Of a DNA stretch of 64,000 bases, positions 17,255 to 26,828 are shown piece by piece. Each line of letters opens with the position of its first letter. Position 1 is the stretch's first letter. Position numbers and translations under genes: made by a program. A model generated the notes under the pieces. It saw only the letters and a program-made list of their open reading frames with translations, had not been told where the DNA came from and did no database searches. Location of the stretch: positions 2,790,001-2,854,000 of the forward strand of contig NZ_CP017718.1 of the NCBI RefSeq assembly GCF_001854405.1. Reading direction: 5' to 3'. This DNA is from Hyphomonas sp. Mor2 (lineage in GTDB: Bacteria; Pseudomonadota; Alphaproteobacteria; Caulobacterales; Hyphomonadaceae).

Positions 17255-17935
17255 CTAGCCCACAGACAAAGCGAGGATGCGGGAAATCACGGCGCGCGGC
17301 TGCCCAGACTGTTCATGTAGGGTCGTAAAGGTGGCATCGATCTTCTTCAGCGCGGTCTTGCTTGTCGCCGTCGGCTTGTCGAGCACCTGCTCACGCACCA
17401 GGGCCGCGCACACATCGCGCGAGGCGATCCAGGCATCATAGCCGACAAAGCGCAGGAAATATTGCGCCGTCGCCCCGCCGAGACGGGAGCCGTGCTTGCC
17501 GAGATAAGCGAGCAGGCCTGCCTGGTCATCGGCCGGCCAGCGTTCCAAAAAGGAACCGAAGCTGCCATGCTCTTTCGCCGTCGCCGCAACAAAGCGGGCA
17601 TTTTCGATCGTCGCGGTGATTTTCTGACCATTCCGAACGATCGCTTTGTCCGACAGAAGCCGGTCGACATCTTCGTCATGGAAGAAGGCCACTCGCGCGG
17701 GTTCAAAGCCATGAAACGCCGCCTCGAAGCCTGGCCATTTGTTGCGGATCACCTGCCAGTTGAAGCCGGCGCTGAACACCGCCTTGGTCATCTCCGCCAA
17801 ATAGTCGGCATCGCTGATGGCGCTGAGATTTGCAGCACTATGCGTGTTTTCAGCGAGTTTCAGCACGTTTGCGCGCGATCCGTGGTGGGTTTCGGCAAGC
17901 TTCAGAATCTCTTCAAAGCTACGCATCGGCGCCAT
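17255..17935 (-). CDS. DNA-3-methyladenine glycosylase I family protein
   Basis: A 226-residue base-excision repair glycosylase of the Tag/HhH family. FNWQVIRNKWPGFEAAFHGFEP and LGKHGSRLGGATAQYFLRFVGYDAW match Tag-like proteins, the latter being the helix-hairpin-helix region. The N-terminal Cys and the C-terminal His/Cys zinc ligands of E. coli Tag are not seen, so this is the zinc-less alphaproteobacterial variant; lesion specificity is less certain. It overlaps the end of the corC-like gene by 17 bases. Confidence 0.75.
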   Translation of the reverse strand: MAPMRSFEEILKLAETHHGSRANVLKLAENTHSAANLSAISDADYLAEMTKAVFSAGFNWQVIRNKWPGFEAAFHGFEPARVAFFHDEDVDRLLSDKAIVRNGQKITATIENARFVAATAKEHGSFGSFLERWPADDQAGLLAYLGKHGSRLGGATAQYFLRFVGYDAWIASRDVCAALVREQVLDKPTATSKTALKKIDATFTTLHEQSGQPRAVISRILALSVG

Positions 17936-19196
17936 CGCGATCTTCGTGCATCGGCATGACTTTCAGACCGGTGATCTGATTGCGGCTCTTGCGCGCAATG
18001 TCGAAACGATAGCCATAGAAGGCAAAGCGCTGCCCTGGTTCCGGGATCGTCTGGGCTTCATGAATCACCAGACCGGCAATGGTGACGGCCTCTTCGTCCG
18101 GCAGCTCCCAGCCCATGGCGCGGTTCAGATCCCGAATGGTGACCCCACCTTCGACATAGACCGAACCATCCGATTGCGGCCGTACACCGCGGACGACGAC
18201 GTCATATTCGTCGCGAATATCCCCGACGATCTCCTCCAGGATATCCTCCAGCGTGACGAGCCCCTGCAAAGCGCCATACTCATCTACAACCAGGGCGAAA
18301 TGGCTGCGCTGTTTGAGGAACAGATCAAGCTGATCTTCCGCTGCTGTGGTTTCCGGAATGAACCAGGGGTCGCGGCAAATCTCGACAATGTCGAGGCCAC
18401 TTGTCTTGCCATTATTGCCAACAATGGCGCGGAGCAGGTCTTTCACGTGCAGGATGCCGACAATTTCTTCCTGGTCTCCGCGGTAGAGAGGCAAGCGCGT
18501 GTGCGGACTGGCGAGGGCCTTGCGGACGATCACGTCGGCCGGTTCGTCCGCGTCCAGCATGGTGATGTTCTTACGGTGGATCATCACTTCTTCCACCGTC
18601 ATATCCTTCAAATCCAACGCGCCGACGAGTCTGTGCCGGTTCTTCGCGTCCAGGCCTTCTTCCGAATGGTGCAGGTCGATCGTGCCGCGAATCTCTTCTT
18701 CCGCGGTGAGATCATCCTCCGGTGGCTTGACCCCGATCAGGCGCAGCGTGATGTTCACAATCGCCTGGATGCCGATCACGATCCAGCTGGCCATCGCGAC
18801 CAACCACGAGATCGGCCGCGCCACCGAACGCGCCATGTTGTCAGGTCGCGTAATCGCATAGGTCTTGGGTAAAACCTCCGCAAAAACAAGTACCAAGACG
18901 GTCATAACCGCGGTCGCCACGGCCACGCCGGACGGCCCGGGCATCAGGCTCACAAACAGGCTCGTGGCCAGGGCCGAGGCGAGAATATTGACGAGATTGT
19001 TGCCCAGCAGGATGGCGCCAATCAGGCGCTCACGATCGGAGATGAGTTTGTTCACCAGGGTGGCGCGTTTATCGCCATCCTTCTCGAACTGGTGCATGCG
19101 CGCGCGGCTGGCCGCAGTCAGTGCTGTTTCAGAACCCGAAAAGAACGCAGACATCCCGATCAAACACAGGATGGTCAGTAAAGTGCCGATAATCAT
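17919..19196 (-). CDS. HlyC/CorC family CNNM-CBS membrane protein
   Basis: A 425-residue protein with an N-terminal CNNM (DUF21) domain of about four membrane segments (residues 1-180), a pair of CBS domains (about 205-330, [16 protein letters not shown] and [28 protein letters not shown]) and a C-terminal CorC/HlyC-associated domain ([20 protein letters not shown]). Relatives are linked to magnesium/cobalt efflux. Its ATG overlaps the aroB stop (ATGA), so it is translated from the aro operon. Confidence 0.92.
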   Translation of the reverse strand: MIIGTLLTILCLIGMSAFFSGSETALTAASRARMHQFEKDGDKRATLVNKLISDRERLIGAILLGNNLVNILASALATSLFVSLMPGPSGVAVATAVMTVLVLVFAEVLPKTYAITRPDNMARSVARPISWLVAMASWIVIGIQAIVNITLRLIGVKPPEDDLTAEEEIRGTIDLHHSEEGLDAKNRHRLVGALDLKDMTVEEVMIHRKNITMLDADEPADVIVRKALASPHTRLPLYRGDQEEIVGILHVKDLLRAIVGNNGKTSGLDIVEICRDPWFIPETTAAEDQLDLFLKQRSHFALVVDEYGALQGLVTLEDILEEIVGDIRDEYDVVVRGVRPQSDGSVYVEGGVTIRDLNRAMGWELPDEEAVTIAGLVIHEAQTIPEPGQRFAFYGYRFDIARKSRNQITGLKVMPMHEDRDGADA

Positions 19197-20329
19197 CAGC
19201 TTTTTTGCAGCTCCTCTTGTAAGAATGCCTGCACGTCCTGCAGGTCTGCATTTGGATATATAAAGGACTCTCCGAGGCCCCGTGCAAGAATCAGGGGAAC
19301 TTGTCCGGCACGGGCTTTCTTGTCCTGCCGCATGGCGTCTACCAGCGCATCCGCTGGATACGGTCCGCCGGGCAGGGCTGACAGAGTGGTTTCGAGCCCA
19401 CTCTGCGCAATCAAGCTGGCGGCAAGTTCAGCGTCTTCGGATGACATCAAACCCAGTCTGGCCGAATAACGAAGCGCGAGTGCCATTCCGGCACCGACAG
19501 CTTCACCGTGCAGCAATTCCGGGCCATAATTGTTGGCGGCCTCCAGCGCATGCCCAAACGTATGGCCGAGATTCAGCAAGGCCCGGACGCCGCCTTCCCG
19601 CTCGTCCTGAGCGACGATCCCGGCCTTGGCGCGGCAGGATACAGCCACCGCCTGTCCAATCGCGTCAGGCGCGAGCGCGAGGACATCTGGCCCATTGTCC
19701 TTCAGCCAGTCGACAAAGCCGCGATCATTGATCAACCCGTATTTGATAATCTCCGCATAACCCGCACGGCGCTCGCGCTCCGGCAGGGTTGTCAGGACAC
19801 CCGTATCCGCGATGACCAGTTGCGGCTGATAGAACGCCCCGACCAGGTTCTTGCCCTGCCCGGTATTCACCGCAGTCTTGCCGCCTACGGAGCTGTCCAC
19901 TTGCGCCAGCAGGGTTGTCGGCACCTGCACAAACCGCATGCCGCGTTTCAGCAGGGACGCCGCCAGTCCGGTCAGATCGCCGATCACGCCACCGCCAAAC
20001 GCTATCAAAGCATCATCACGCCCCGCACCGTGGGCCAGGAGCCAATCCAGAACGTCGCCAAGTTGGGTCCAGTTCTTGGTGCTCTCTCCCGCAGGCAATA
20101 CGGTTTCGATCGTCTCAATGCCTTCTGCGGCAAGCCCCGCTCGCAAGGCCTCGCCATGCAGGGCCCAGACCGTCTCATCACTCACCACAAAGGCGCGCGC
20201 TTGGCCCACAAAAGGGCGCACCAGCGCGCCGACACGAGCGATGAGGCCTTCTCCGATGAGAATGTCATAGCTGCGAGCGCCAAGGTCCACGCGGACGGTC
20301 AAGGGCGGGCTTAAGGTGTCGGCGTCCAT
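19196..20329 (-). CDS. aroB: 3-dehydroquinate synthase
   Basis: AroB turns DAHP into 3-dehydroquinate in the shikimate pathway. The 377-residue protein has [40 protein letters not shown] and the metal-binding [11 protein letters not shown]. It overlaps the aroK end by 19 bases upstream and corC by four downstream. Start ATG at 20329 leads to [17 protein letters not shown]; this is the usual N-terminal layout. Confidence 0.97.
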   Translation of the reverse strand: MDADTLSPPLTVRVDLGARSYDILIGEGLIARVGALVRPFVGQARAFVVSDETVWALHGEALRAGLAAEGIETIETVLPAGESTKNWTQLGDVLDWLLAHGAGRDDALIAFGGGVIGDLTGLAASLLKRGMRFVQVPTTLLAQVDSSVGGKTAVNTGQGKNLVGAFYQPQLVIADTGVLTTLPERERRAGYAEIIKYGLINDRGFVDWLKDNGPDVLALAPDAIGQAVAVSCRAKAGIVAQDEREGGVRALLNLGHTFGHALEAANNYGPELLHGEAVGAGMALALRYSARLGLMSSEDAELAASLIAQSGLETTLSALPGGPYPADALVDAMRQDKKARAGQVPLILARGLGESFIYPNADLQDVQAFLQEELQKS

Positions 20330-20886
20330 GTCTCCAGGGCCTTGATAATCGAAACGACCGTTTTCGAATGCGGTCCGTCTACGCTCGGGACTGTTAGATC
20401 AGCGAGCTCATATATAGAACGCCGCTCATCAAACAAGCTGGAAAGCACTTCCTTGGCATCCGGCCGCTGCAGCAGAGGGCGATGATTGCGCCTGGAGACG
20501 CGCTTCCAGAGCGTTTCCAGATCGGCATTGAGCCAGATCGTGACCGCATGATTGCGCATCAGGTCGCGCGTTGCAGGATTGAGATAGGCGCCGCCACCGG
20601 TCGCCAGCACCTGGGGCGGGCCTTCGAGCAGGCGTTGCAGAACCTTGTGTTCGACCCGGCGAAACTCTTCTTCACCGTGCAGGGCGAAGATATCCGCGAC
20701 AGAAAGACCTGCGGCTTTTTCAATTTCGTCATCACTGTCGGTAAAAGGGCGCCCCAGTTTGGCCGCCAGACGCCGTCCGACCGTAGACTTCCCCGCGCCC
20801 ATCAAGCCAACGAGCGCCACGGTGCGGTTGGCCCACGTCGCCTCATTTCTGTCGGTTTTCAAGGTACTAGATCGGTCTTCAGCCAT
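20311..20886 (-). CDS. aroK: Shikimate kinase
   Basis: AroK phosphorylates shikimate at O3. The 191-residue protein has a P-loop GLMGAGKST (residues 27-35), [13 protein letters not shown] for substrate and magnesium binding, and [11 protein letters not shown]. It is the first gene of the minus-strand operon aroK-aroB-corC-tag-trmD-rplS; the promoter should lie in the 93-base gap upstream, shared with the small divergent gene at 20980. Confidence 0.96.
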   Translation of the reverse strand: MAEDRSSTLKTDRNEATWANRTVALVGLMGAGKSTVGRRLAAKLGRPFTDSDDEIEKAAGLSVADIFALHGEEEFRRVEHKVLQRLLEGPPQVLATGGGAYLNPATRDLMRNHAVTIWLNADLETLWKRVSRRNHRPLLQRPDAKEVLSSLFDERRSIYELADLTVPSVDGPHSKTVVSIIKALETWTPTP

Positions 20887-20979
20887 GGTCTTTTCGCGTC
20901 CGCAAATCCTGTCCTATACAGACGAAGCGGATCCGGCAATCTTTGGCCATCGGTTTAGCGTGCGAAAGGCAACACAATC

Positions 20980-21114
20980 ATGCGCAAATGGCTCATCATT
21001 CTGACCCTTTTTGTCGTCGCGATACTCGGCGTCCTTTGGTGGCTTGGAAACTCCATGTCTGACCAGAAGCCCGAGGCCGGTGAAGTCCGATTGGAGATCG
21101 AACATGTTCTCTAG
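20980..21114 (+). CDS. Small single-pass membrane protein (44 residues)
   Basis: An ATG at 20980 opens a 44-codon frame starting MRKWLIILTLFVVAILGVLW: one clear membrane helix (about residues 4-22) and a short acidic tail. Its stop at 21112-21114 lies inside the first codons of the next gene (ATG 21104), so the two would be translationally coupled. GAAAGG precedes the ATG. No family is recognised. The hydrophobic pattern and overlap favour a real small protein. Confidence 0.55.
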   Translation: MRKWLIILTLFVVAILGVLWWLGNSMSDQKPEAGEVRLEIEHVL

Positions 21115-22711
21115 AGCTGCGCTGTGCGCAGTCCTGGGATCTGGCCTCGCGGCATTCATGCCCGCGGTGGCGCAGGTTGAATCGGAAAGCCTCGATGATA
21201 TCAGCGCCTGGGGGCAGCGCTATCTATCGATCGGCGAACCGGAATTTCCCTCCAATCTGTGGCGCAGCTCGAATGATGATACGCTGCTGGATCTGATGCA
21301 GGCGGTGCGCACCGCAGATCTCAGCCCGGCAGAACGGCGCTTGCTGCGCCGCACGATCCTGTCTCCCGCAACACGGCCGGTGGGGTCCAAGGCGGAAGCG
21401 CTTCTGGCCGAACGTGCGCGGCTGATGCTGGAACTTGGCGAAGCGCGCGCCGCCGCCGCGCTGGTTCCACAGCTTGAGGAAGAGACACTTGGCCTCGATG
21501 CCGAAACACTGGCCGTGGACTTGGATATGGCGAGCGGACAGGAACTCACCGCCTGTTCGAAACTTGATGGTCCCGTGCGGGTCGCCGGCTATTGGCTAAA
21601 ACTGCGTGCCGTCTGCGCCGTGCTACAGGACAATGTCGCCGGCGCACAGATTGCGATTGAAGTCGCTGAGGCACAGGGTGTGATGGATGAGTGGACGGTC
21701 GCGGCGATCTTCGCTGCATCTGGTGACACGCCGAACCCGCCGGAAGCGCGCTACGATTCCGGTCTGAACATCGCGCTGTCCGCCAAGGCCAATCTCGACA
21801 CATCCGATGTCGAGCTGGAAGAAAACCGTCCGGATTTGGCGGCAGCGGCGGCCCAGCGACCGGGCGTGCCTGCCGATCTGCGGGCGCGACTTGCGCAGTC
21901 GGCCAGTGAGCTTGGCCTGATCGAGGCCGCGGAGCGCCGGGAGATCCTGCTGACGCGCCTGGAAGATCAGGAGTTTGAGCCGAGTTCCGAAGTGGAGCAG
22001 GCCCTGCGAGATCTGAACGACCCATTGGTCGCAGATGCGGATCGTGCCGCAACCCTAGCTGCCGTGCTGACCAATGCCGCAGACGGCGCGTTGGCTGAGT
22101 ATCGCAGCACAGCAGACTTGTTCCTGACCGATCTCGAGCAGATGACGCAAAGCGCTGACACCGGCGCTTATGCGATTGATTTTGCTCAGGCCGCACTGAT
22201 CGCAGGCAATCGCGACCTTGCCCAAGCCTGGCTGCAGGCGCCGCGCGCCGAAGGGATCGCCCCAGCGAACCCGTTTCGCGTCGCAATGCTGAATGCCGCA
22301 GACGTGATTGCCGGCGGAGAGGCGACGCCGCAAAAACTGCGCGCGATCGAAAAGCGACTGATCTCTACCGCCAATTCGACCGAAAGAGAGATCCAGGCAG
22401 CGAACCTGTTTACGCTCTGGGCTGGTCTGGGAATCCCCCTATCACCGGTGGCCAGGGACTTTCTGGCGCAAACGTCTGACCGTGGTGAACGCCTGGCTCA
22501 AGGCCAGGTCACCAGTTTGAAGGCTGCGGCGCAGGCCGGCGCTGTCGGCGAATCTGCGCTCATGCTGCTCGCGATCACACAAGGCGAGACAAGCGCACTC
22601 GCCGGACCCGATGTCTCGATCCTGCTCGAAACCCTGATCAGGATCGGCGCAGAAGATATTGCCCGCGACTTCGCCCTGGAGGTCAGTGGATTCTGGAAGG
22701 AGATCGAATAA
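21104..22711 (+). CDS. Secreted alpha-helical protein of unknown function
   Basis: A 535-residue protein with a Sec signal (about residues 1-24, cleavage after AVA) followed by mostly Ala/Leu/Glu-rich helical sequence with repeated LLDLMQA-, LAERARLMLELGEARAAAAL- and AQAALIAGNRDLAQAWL-like segments that look like degenerate TPR or SEL-type solenoid repeats. I chose ATG 21104 (GGAGATCGAAC upstream); the open frame runs 31 codons further but without a signal. The function is not recognised. It is followed without a gap by the cupin lipoprotein (TAATG). Confidence 0.75.
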   Translation: MFSRAALCAVLGSGLAAFMPAVAQVESESLDDISAWGQRYLSIGEPEFPSNLWRSSNDDTLLDLMQAVRTADLSPAERRLLRRTILSPATRPVGSKAEALLAERARLMLELGEARAAAALVPQLEEETLGLDAETLAVDLDMASGQELTACSKLDGPVRVAGYWLKLRAVCAVLQDNVAGAQIAIEVAEAQGVMDEWTVAAIFAASGDTPNPPEARYDSGLNIALSAKANLDTSDVELEENRPDLAAAAAQRPGVPADLRARLAQSASELGLIEAAERREILLTRLEDQEFEPSSEVEQALRDLNDPLVADADRAATLAAVLTNAADGALAEYRSTADLFLTDLEQMTQSADTGAYAIDFAQAALIAGNRDLAQAWLQAPRAEGIAPANPFRVAMLNAADVIAGGEATPQKLRAIEKRLISTANSTEREIQAANLFTLWAGLGIPLSPVARDFLAQTSDRGERLAQGQVTSLKAAAQAGAVGESALMLLAITQGETSALAGPDVSILLETLIRIGAEDIARDFALEVSGFWKEIE

Positions 22712-23463
22712 TGAAACGAATGCTCTCCACACTTGCGCTGCTGGCAGCCACTGGCTGTGTTAGCGTTGAAGCCCATCATCACCACGACGATGCGGCGCTG
22801 AAGCCCCCGCCTGGCTCAAACCTGATGCTGCGCGGACCAATCACGATATCGGACGATCTTGAAATGATCATTTCTGATGTTGTCATCCCCGCAGGAGCTA
22901 CAGTTCCTGCGCATTTCCATCCGGGCGAGGAGTTCGTCTATGTCATCGAAGGGTCCGCCGTACATATCGAAGCGGACAAGCCGGATCAGATCCTGAAAGC
23001 CGGAGACGCCTATGTCATTCCGCCTGAGGCCGAGCATGCCCCGCGCGGCGGCCCTGACGGGGCGCGCGCCATCGTGTTCCGCGTCCACAAGGCTGGACTG
23101 CCGGAACGCGTCAATATGGGCGATGAGGGGCCAATTCCGGATGTCCAGTCATTCGAAATGGGCGTAGAGGCAGACAGGATCACCACGCTGATGGACAATA
23201 TTCAGTCGCGCGGAGACTATCATTGCCATGCCATGTCGCGGCCAGCGACAGTCTGTCATCTCGAAACTCACCGCGAGTTATATGTCTTCACGGAACCCGG
23301 CGACATGGCTCACCCAGCCGCTTTGTTTCGGGGGTTTGTGCTGGCTGACGATGGCACCCCGCAGCTGCAGGAACGGGGTTGGTCCGCAGGGGATCGTGAA
23401 GCGGCGGACCGTTTCTTCAACTCGATCCATATGTGGCCGGAAACCGGAAGTCGTCCGGAATAG
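22711..23463 (+). CDS. Cupin-domain lipoprotein
   Basis: A 250-residue lipoprotein (lipobox LLAATGC, Cys16) with a His-rich start (HHHHDD at about residues 22-27) and a cupin_2 barrel (about 45-135) bearing PAHFHPGEEFVYVIEG and a late His, likely metal ligands. The second half (135-250) has no clear family. The start overlaps the upstream stop (TAATG), so the secreted protein and this cupin form one unit. The role may be metal or small-molecule binding at the envelope. Confidence 0.78.
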   Translation: MKRMLSTLALLAATGCVSVEAHHHHDDAALKPPPGSNLMLRGPITISDDLEMIISDVVIPAGATVPAHFHPGEEFVYVIEGSAVHIEADKPDQILKAGDAYVIPPEAEHAPRGGPDGARAIVFRVHKAGLPERVNMGDEGPIPDVQSFEMGVEADRITTLMDNIQSRGDYHCHAMSRPATVCHLETHRELYVFTEPGDMAHPAALFRGFVLADDGTPQLQERGWSAGDREAADRFFNSIHMWPETGSRPE

Positions 23464-23468
23464 GCGGT

Positions 23469-24200
23469 TCAGCGGGCTGCCTCGAGCGCCTCATCTGGCC
23501 GTAAATCGCCATCATAAAGTGCGCGGCCCAGGATCGAACCCGCGATCACACGCGCCCCGGTATGCGCGCGCAAATCATGGATATCCTGAACGCTGGCCAC
23601 GCCGCCACTGGCAATGACCGGGATGGAGACAGCGTCGGCAATCGCTCCGGTGAAAGCGACATTGACGCCGGTTTTCATACCGTCGCGGGCAATGTCCGTG
23701 ACGATCAGCGCAGCGACCCCGCAGCCTTCGAACGCTTTGGCGAGATCAATTGCGGACATGTCTGAGGTCTCGGCCCAGCCTTCGACCGCGACCATGCCAT
23801 CCTTGGCATCGATACCGACGACGATCTGCCCGGGCAGGGCCCGCGCCGCGTCTTTCACAAGATCCGGGTCTCTGAGCGCTGCTGTGCCGAGGATGACGCG
23901 CGAGATGCCAGCCTCAAGCCAGGCATCAATGTGGGCGCGGGTGCGGATACCGCCGCCGAGCTGAACCGGGACATCGGTCGTCGCCAGGATGGCCCGCACA
24001 GCCTCGCTATTGGCGCTCTCACCTTCAAAGGCACCGTTCAGGTCGACGACGTGGAGGTTCTGAAAACCGGCGGCCTTGAACTGCGCCGCCTGGTCGCCGG
24101 GATCTGGGTTATACTGTGTGGCTTGGTCCATTTCACCGCGCAGCAAGCGCACGCACTGCCCGTCTTTCAGATCGATGGCCGGATACAGTTGAAAGCTCAT
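23469..24200 (-). CDS. hisA: Phosphoribosyl-formimino isomerase HisA
   Basis: HisA opens the ribose ring of ProFAR in histidine synthesis. The 243-residue TIM barrel has [14 protein letters not shown], the phosphate loops LGGGIRTR and [11 protein letters not shown], and catalytic acids in DLNGAFEG and [11 protein letters not shown] 24200 overlaps the hisH stop by four bases (ATGA). hisF does not follow; the next gene converges from the other strand. Confidence 0.96.
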   Translation of the reverse strand: MSFQLYPAIDLKDGQCVRLLRGEMDQATQYNPDPGDQAAQFKAAGFQNLHVVDLNGAFEGESANSEAVRAILATTDVPVQLGGGIRTRAHIDAWLEAGISRVILGTAALRDPDLVKDAARALPGQIVVGIDAKDGMVAVEGWAETSDMSAIDLAKAFEGCGVAALIVTDIARDGMKTGVNVAFTGAIADAVSIPVIASGGVASVQDIHDLRAHTGARVIAGSILGRALYDGDLRPDEALEAAR

Positions 24201-24841
24201 GTGGGATCCCAAAGCACAAAATTGGACAAGATTTGCAGGCCGACACGCTGACTCTTTTCAGGGTGAAACTGGGTCGCGAACAGATTGTCCTTCGCGACGG
24301 CAGCGATGATTGTCTCGCCATATTCCGTCGTCGCCGCCACATCGCGGCGGGCCGGGTTTCGGTAGGCGTAAGAGTGCGTGAAATAGACGTGCGGGTCTTC
24401 GCCAAGTCCGGATAGGACCGGGTGATCCTGCTCCAGTGTCAGCGCGTTCCAGCCCATGTGTGGCACGGCCAGCCCCTCGCCGGGGGTGATCCGGTCTATG
24501 TCGCCTGGCAACCAGTTCAGGCCAGGCGTCTCGCCATCCTCAAGCCCGCGCGTGGCGAGTAATTGCTGGCCGACGCAGATCCCGAAAAAGGGGACACCGC
24601 GCCGCATAACCGCGAGCTCCAATGCCTCGACGAGGCCATCGCGGGCCCGCAGATTCGCCGCGCAATCCGCAAAATGTCCGACTCCGGGCAGCACAATCCG
24701 GTCGGCGTTTGCGATGGCATCGGGATCCGACGTGATTCGGATCTCGCGCGTCTTCTTGGCCGAGTTCGACGCCACCCGCAGCGCGCGCGCGGCGCTGTGC
24801 AGGTTTCCCGACCCGTAATCGATGAGTGCAATCATCCTCAT
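24197..24841 (-). CDS. hisH: Imidazole glycerol phosphate synthase glutaminase subunit
   Basis: HisH releases ammonia from glutamine for HisF. The 214-residue class I amidotransferase has [15 protein letters not shown], the nucleophile Cys in [10 protein letters not shown], and the His/Glu pair in [15 protein letters not shown] 24841 (AAGGGCGCAGCC upstream) is preferred; the frame is open further upstream but out of family. It lies divergent to the oxidoreductase gene at 24986. The HisF partner is not in this window. Confidence 0.95.
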   Translation of the reverse strand: MRMIALIDYGSGNLHSAARALRVASNSAKKTREIRITSDPDAIANADRIVLPGVGHFADCAANLRARDGLVEALELAVMRRGVPFFGICVGQQLLATRGLEDGETPGLNWLPGDIDRITPGEGLAVPHMGWNALTLEQDHPVLSGLGEDPHVYFTHSYAYRNPARRDVAATTEYGETIIAAVAKDNLFATQFHPEKSQRVGLQILSNFVLWDPT

Positions 24842-24985
24842 GGCTGCGCCCTTAGCCGAGACGCTTGCTGAGGGGAAGAGCCAAGGCCGCGCACCCGCAG
24901 CATTTCGCGACGATAGGCTGGCCAATTCCGAGCCCAGCGGGCAGGAAAAGAATAACCGTTCCCGCTAAATCCCCGGAGGATCCCC

Positions 24986-26125
24986 ATGTCATTGCCCGAT
25001 ACCTATTTGCAAATGGTCTCAACCGTCACCGAAGATGCGACGCTTCGCATGGAGCTGGTCGAGAAGGAAATGCCGGAGCCACAGGCCGGGCAGATCATTG
25101 TCCGGGTCGAAGCGACGCCGATCAACCCGTCCGACCACGGCGTGATGTTCGGCTGGTCCGACATGGGCGCGGCCTCCAGTTCTGGCTCAGGTCAAGGCAC
25201 CGTGCTGACAGCTCCAGTCCCGGAGCAAGGCATGCGCATGATGAAAGCCCGGATCGGCCAGGCCCTGATCGTCGGCAATGAAGGCGCCGGCACGGTCGTC
25301 GCAGCCGGTGAAGGCGATTATGCGCAAAGCCTCATCGGCCGGACGGTCGCAGTCATGGGCGGCGGCATGTACGGCCAATACCGCGCCGTCGATGCGATGA
25401 TGGCATTGCCGCTGCATGAGAGTAATACAGCCCGCGAAGGCGCATCCTGCTTCGTGAATCCGCTGACGGCGCTCTGCTTCCTCGAGACCATGCGGATGGA
25501 GGGCCACACGGCCATTGTGCATACCGCGGCGGCGTCAAATCTCGGTCAGATGCTGAACAAGATCTGCCAGGCCGACGGCGTTGACCTGGTCAATATTGTC
25601 CGCAAGCCAGAGCAGGAAGAGATCCTGCGCGGCCTCGGCGCCAAATATATTGTCAATTCGAGCAAGGACAGCTTCATGGCTGACCTGATTGATGCGGTCC
25701 ACGAGACCGGCGCAACACTTGGCTTCGATGCCACCGGTGGCGGCAAGCTGGGCTCGGACATCCTGACCGCCATGGAAGGCGCCGCAGCCCGCACGCCCGG
25801 CGCTTACAGCATTTATGGCTCTGTCGCACACAAGCAGGTCTATCTCTATGGCGGCCTCGACACATCGCCGACCGTGCTTAGCCGTGGCTATGGCATGGCC
25901 TGGGGCGTCGGCGGCTGGTTGCTGCCAAACTTCCTCGCCAAAGCTGGGATGGAAGTCGCCATGCGCTTGCGCACGCGCGTCGCGGATGAGCTGACCACGA
26001 CCTTTGCCAGCCATTATACTGGTGAGCTGTCGCTCTCCGAGGCGCTGCAGGCAGAGAATGTCGCGAAATACAATGCCAAGACCACGGGGCAGAAATACCT
26101 GATCTGCCCTCAGAACCCGATTTAG
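24986..26125 (+). CDS. Zinc-free MDR-family oxidoreductase
   Basis: A 379-residue medium-chain dehydrogenase/reductase of the quinone-reductase branch. The N-terminal GroES-like part holds [16 protein letters not shown] and [13 protein letters not shown]; the Rossmann half holds [12 protein letters not shown] and [15 protein letters not shown]. The Cys/His zinc ligands of alcohol dehydrogenases are missing. GGAGGA precedes the ATG. It runs opposite to hisB and hisH, lying between them, and its stop overlaps the hisB stop by four bases. Substrate is unknown. Confidence 0.88.
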   Translation: MSLPDTYLQMVSTVTEDATLRMELVEKEMPEPQAGQIIVRVEATPINPSDHGVMFGWSDMGAASSSGSGQGTVLTAPVPEQGMRMMKARIGQALIVGNEGAGTVVAAGEGDYAQSLIGRTVAVMGGGMYGQYRAVDAMMALPLHESNTAREGASCFVNPLTALCFLETMRMEGHTAIVHTAAASNLGQMLNKICQADGVDLVNIVRKPEQEEILRGLGAKYIVNSSKDSFMADLIDAVHETGATLGFDATGGGKLGSDILTAMEGAAARTPGAYSIYGSVAHKQVYLYGGLDTSPTVLSRGYGMAWGVGGWLLPNFLAKAGMEVAMRLRTRVADELTTTFASHYTGELSLSEALQAENVAKYNAKTTGQKYLICPQNPI

Positions 26126-26715
26126 AGACTGCCCTTGGTGCTGGCGGGGGCCCCGGCGAGTTTCGCGTCGGGCGCCACTGCCATGCGCAGCGCCCGGGCG
26201 ACCGCCTTGAAACAGCTTTCGGCAATATGGTGATTGTTCTCGCCATACAGGTTTTCGATGTGCAGACACATGCCGCCATTGCCGGCTAGCGCCTGGAAAA
26301 ATTCCTTGAACAGCTCGGTGTCCATGTCGCCAATCTTGTCGCGATCAAAGGTCACGTTCCAGACGAAGTAAGGGCGCTTGCAGAGGTCAATCGCCGCACG
26401 GCTCAGCGTCTCATCCATTGGCAGATACGCGTGGCCATATCGCGTGATTCCGGCAAAATCATCGAGCGCGGACTTGATCGCCTGACCAATGACAATGCCA
26501 GTATCCTCAACTGTATGGTGCCCATCAATGTGCAGGTCGCCATCCGCCTTGACCGTCAGATCGATGAAAGAGTGGCGGCCAAGCGCGTCCAGCATATGGT
26601 CGAAAAACCCAATGCCAGTCGCAATACTGGTCTTGCCGGTGCCATCCAGATTCACGGTGACAGTGATATCTGTTTCCTTGGTCTTGCGCGAGATTGTAGC
26701 GGTTCTGTCAGTCAT
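26122..26715 (-). CDS. hisB: Imidazoleglycerol-phosphate dehydratase
   Basis: HisB dehydrates IGP to imidazole-acetol phosphate. The 197-residue enzyme has both metal-binding halves: [17 protein letters not shown] with [10 protein letters not shown], and [14 protein letters not shown]. It starts just after the promoter region shared with the divergent GGDEF/EAL gene and is separated from hisH/hisA by the opposed MDR gene, so the usual hisB-hisH-hisA transcript is broken. Confidence 0.96.
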   Translation of the reverse strand: MTDRTATISRKTKETDITVTVNLDGTGKTSIATGIGFFDHMLDALGRHSFIDLTVKADGDLHIDGHHTVEDTGIVIGQAIKSALDDFAGITRYGHAYLPMDETLSRAAIDLCKRPYFVWNVTFDRDKIGDMDTELFKEFFQALAGNGGMCLHIENLYGENNHHIAESCFKAVARALRMAVAPDAKLAGAPASTKGSL

Positions 26716-26828
26716 GCCGGGTCACTTAGGGCTTAATCACTGTTTCGACTAGCACAGATCTGTTCACGACTCCCTAAACAATTGTTGCAACAACAGGTTG
26801 AGGGTTGAGTCGGGTAGAAGGTTACTGT
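26716..26828. promoter_or_regulatory. Divergent hisB / GGDEF-EAL promoter region
   Basis: A 113-base gap holding the two divergent promoters. It includes a perfect 12-base palindrome, TTGTTGCAACAA, at 26782-26793, 36 bases upstream of the GTG of the EAL gene. This could be a repressor or activator site; no binding factor is suggested by the sequence. Confidence 0.45.
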
